A stretch of DNA of 7,621 bases from Chloroflexota bacterium (GTDB lineage: Bacteria > Chloroflexota > Dormibacteria > CF-121), in the NCBI GenBank assembly GCA_005889285.1, contig VBFF01000008.1:1-7621 (forward strand). The letters run 5' to 3'. The position numbers and the translations under genes are program-made. Positions 5,817 to 7,621 of this stretch are shown one piece after another. Numbering within the stretch: position 1 is the stretch's first letter; each line of letters starts with the position of its first letter. The notes under the pieces were generated by a model. It searched no databases. It was given only the letters and a program-made list of their open reading frames with translations, and was not told the DNA's origin.

Positions 5817-7621
5817 ATGAGTGGGGCCATCGCGATCCTGGCGTTTCATCAGGTCTACCAGCCGCTCGGCGACAGCATTCTTGTCTCGGCGATCGTCGCC
5901 GGAATTCCTCTGTACCTCTTGTTCGTGATGCTGGCGATCCTTCGCCTGCCGGCCTGGCTGTCGGCGCTGACCGCCATGCTCTCCGCGGCGATCCTCGCCG
6001 CGCTGGTGTGGCAGATGCCGCTCGGGCTCGACATCTCGGCGACCACCGAGGGCATGGCCAATGGGTTGTGGCCGATCAGCTGGATCGTGCTCAACGCGGT
6101 CTTCTTCCACAACCTGACCATTGCCAGTGGCGACTTCGACGTGATCCGGCGGTCGCTGACCCGGCTGACCGGGGACCGGCGGGTCCAGGCGCTGTTGGTG
6201 GCGTTTTGCTTCGGCGCGCTCATGGAAGGCATCGCGGGCTTCGGAGCCCCAGTCGCCATCTCGGCCGCGATCCTGGCCAGCCTCGGTTTCGAGCCCATCA
6301 GCGCGGCGGTGCTGGCGCTGCTCGCCAATACCGCGCCCGTGGCCTTCGGCTCGATCGGCATCCCGATCGTCACGCTCGGTCTGCTGACCGCGCCGATCAT
6401 CGGCCACAGCGCCAACGATCAGACGCAGGTCACGCTGGCACTGTCTGCCATGGTCGGTCGGCAACTTCCGATCTTCTCGATCCTCATTCCCGGCTTCTTG
6501 ATCGTCGTTCTCGCCGGCTGGAAGCGCATGGTCGAAGTTCTGCCGGCGGTTCTCACGGCAGGCGTCGTCTTCGCGGTCGTCCAGTTCCTGGTCTCGAACT
6601 TCATCGGGCCCGAGCTGACGGACGTGCTCGCCGCCCTGGTCTCGATGGCCGCCGTCGCCTTGCTGCTCCGCGTCTGGAAGCCCAAGACGCTCTGGAGTTT
6701 TGCAGCCGACCGCGCGGCCGTGCCGGGCGTAACCCCGAGGTTTCGAAGTGTGGGCGCCGCCGTTGCCCAGGTCGCCGATCCGCCCGCACGGATCGTGCGC
6801 GCCTACATGATGTATGTGATCCTGGTGGTGGTCATCCTGATCGGCCAGATGGGCAACCTGCCGTTCTTTTCCGGCAGTCCACCCGGCAACGTAAAGAACG
6901 CGCTGCACACACCCGCCAACATCACGGCCGATCTGAAGTGCGGTCAGCCTGCATACGCGCTCTGTCCCAAGCCGTGGATCGGTCCCAGTCCGGCAACCGA
7001 TGCCGGCGCCTTCAAGTTCCCGTTCTGGAGATTCCAGTGGCCCGGCAGCTACAGCGGCACCTCGGCCAAGCCCAAAGCCCTGATCTCCCAGGAACCGACG
7101 ATCGTGACCAAGTCCACGCCCTATCCCATCACCTTCACCTGGGACTTCCTCGCGGCCGCCGGTAGCCTCGTGCTGTTCGCCTCGATCGTCGCCTTCATCG
7201 TGATGGCGATCCGGGGGGCACCGCTGGGCCTGTTCTTCACCACCTACGGGCGCACGCTGCGCCAGCTAGCCCTACCCATCATGACGATCGCGTTCATCCT
7301 GGGTATCGCCGCCGTGATGAACTTCTCCGGCATGACGTCCACCCTTGCCCTCCTCATGGCAAAAGCCGGCGGGTTCTTCCCCTTCTTCTCGGCGGTCATC
7401 GGTGCGCTGGGCGTTTTCTTGACGGGGAGCGACACCGCGTCCAATACACTGTTCGGCCCGATGCAGGCCCATACGGCCCAGCAAATCGTGATCGGCGGAC
7501 ATCCCCTGAATCCCATCCTGACGGCGGGTACCAACTCTTCGGGCGGCGTGATGGGCAAGATGATCAGCCCGCAAAACCTCTCGGTCGGCGCGGCGGGCGT
7601 CAACCGGGTGGGCGCGGAAGG
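5817..7621 (+). CDS. lctP: L-lactate permease (LctP/LldP family), 3' end outside window
   Basis: This frame starts at ATG 5817 behind a strong ribosome site and stays open for 601 codons to the window edge. It is a polytopic inner-membrane carrier of the lactate permease family, importing lactate (often also glycolate) probably with protons. Family signatures are clear: MEGIAGFGAPVAISAAIL in the N-terminal half, NTAPVAFGSIGIPI after it, and near the edge SGMTSTLALLMAKAG, FLTGSDTASNTLFGPMQ and NSSGGVMGKMISPQNLSVG. Many hydrophobic segments are visible, for example about residues 20-42, 47-65, 330-345 and 443-465. Between the last two lies an unusually long polar stretch (about 350-440) with C375 and C383. 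The E. coli protein is 551 residues; this one is already longer, and a final membrane segment should lie beyond the edge. Divergence from the hydroxy-acid oxidase gene supports lactate use. Longer open frames overlapping it (plus 5789-7165 and minus 5760-6908) are shadows. Confidence 0.95.
   Translation, partial: MSGAIAILAFHQVYQPLGDSILVSAIVAGIPLYLLFVMLAILRLPAWLSALTAMLSAAILAALVWQMPLGLDISATTEGMANGLWPISWIVLNAVFFHNLTIASGDFDVIRRSLTRLTGDRRVQALLVAFCFGALMEGIAGFGAPVAISAAILASLGFEPISAAVLALLANTAPVAFGSIGIPIVTLGLLTAPIIGHSANDQTQVTLALSAMVGRQLPIFSILIPGFLIVVLAGWKRMVEVLPAVLTAGVVFAVVQFLVSNFIGPELTDVLAALVSMAAVALLLRVWKPKTLWSFAADRAAVPGVTPRFRSVGAAVAQVADPPARIVRAYMMYVILVVVILIGQMGNLPFFSGSPPGNVKNALHTPANITADLKCGQPAYALCPKPWIGPSPATDAGAFKFPFWRFQWPGSYSGTSAKPKALISQEPTIVTKSTPYPITFTWDFLAAAGSLVLFASIVAFIVMAIRGAPLGLFFTTYGRTLRQLALPIMTIAFILGIAAVMNFSGMTSTLALLMAKAGGFFPFFSAVIGALGVFLTGSDTASNTLFGPMQAHTAQQIVIGGHPLNPILTAGTNSSGGVMGKMISPQNLSVGAAGVNRVGAE

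Noticed and set aside
5720..5830. N-terminal extension of the hydroxy-acid oxidase to an ATG at 5830
   Set aside because: It would overlap the permease start, is basic and unlike the family's N-terminus, and has no targeting-peptide character. The ATG at 5719 gives the normal length.
5760..6908. Long minus-strand frame (382 codons) antisense to the permease
   Set aside because: The product is a low-complexity Arg/Asp/Gln/His-rich chain typical of the complement of hydrophobic membrane-protein codons.
5789..7165. Long plus-strand frame (458 codons) over the permease
   Set aside because: Its product is Arg/Gly/His-rich without domains, and it lies one frame off the permease, whose protein has clear family motifs and a strong ribosome site.

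Overview
The window looks like a stretch of a high-GC (mid-60s percent by eye, not counted), gene-dense bacterial chromosome. It carries seven genes, two of them cut by the window edges, and no RNA gene, mobile element, CRISPR array or gene-free stretch over 100 bases. The gene set is a two-subunit 2-oxoacid:ferredoxin oxidoreductase, a seven-iron ferredoxin and a metallophosphoesterase paired with a ParB-like protein whose C-terminal half I associate with Chloroflexota. This suggests a soil-type Chloroflexota, Dormibacterota or actinobacterial relative. That placement is an inference from protein resemblance, not proof.

Left block (1-3271, plus strand): the C-terminal part of the oxidoreductase alpha subunit (korA-like) runs with an 8-base overlap into the complete beta subunit (korB-like). 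After a 23-base gap come a metallophosphoesterase and a ParB/sulfiredoxin-fold protein whose start codon overlaps the preceding stop (ATGA). The four read as one transcription unit.

Middle (3268-4616): a seven-iron ferredoxin on the minus strand converges on the ParB-like gene with a 4-base stop overlap. It is the natural candidate electron acceptor for the oxidoreductase. A 95-base divergent spacer then leads to an unrecognised plus-strand gene for an Ala/Gln-rich, single-pass membrane protein with a helical outer domain.

Right block (4613-7621): an FMN-dependent alpha-hydroxy-acid oxidase/dehydrogenase on the minus strand meets the membrane-protein gene tail to tail over a shared CTAG stop. 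It is divergent, across a 97-base spacer, from a lactate-permease (LctP/LldP) gene. The permease gene stays open to the right edge of the window without a stop. Its numerous hydrophobic segments and the LctP signature motifs leave no doubt about the frame.

Working together (inference): the permease would import L-lactate or glycolate, the FMN enzyme would oxidise it to pyruvate or glyoxylate, and the ferredoxin-linked oxidoreductase would decarboxylate a 2-oxoacid (2-oxoglutarate, possibly pyruvate) to an acyl-CoA while reducing ferredoxin. The less explained parts are the metallophosphoesterase/ParB-like pair, the membrane protein, the enlarged soluble loop of the permease, and the small repeat motifs in the two divergent spacers.
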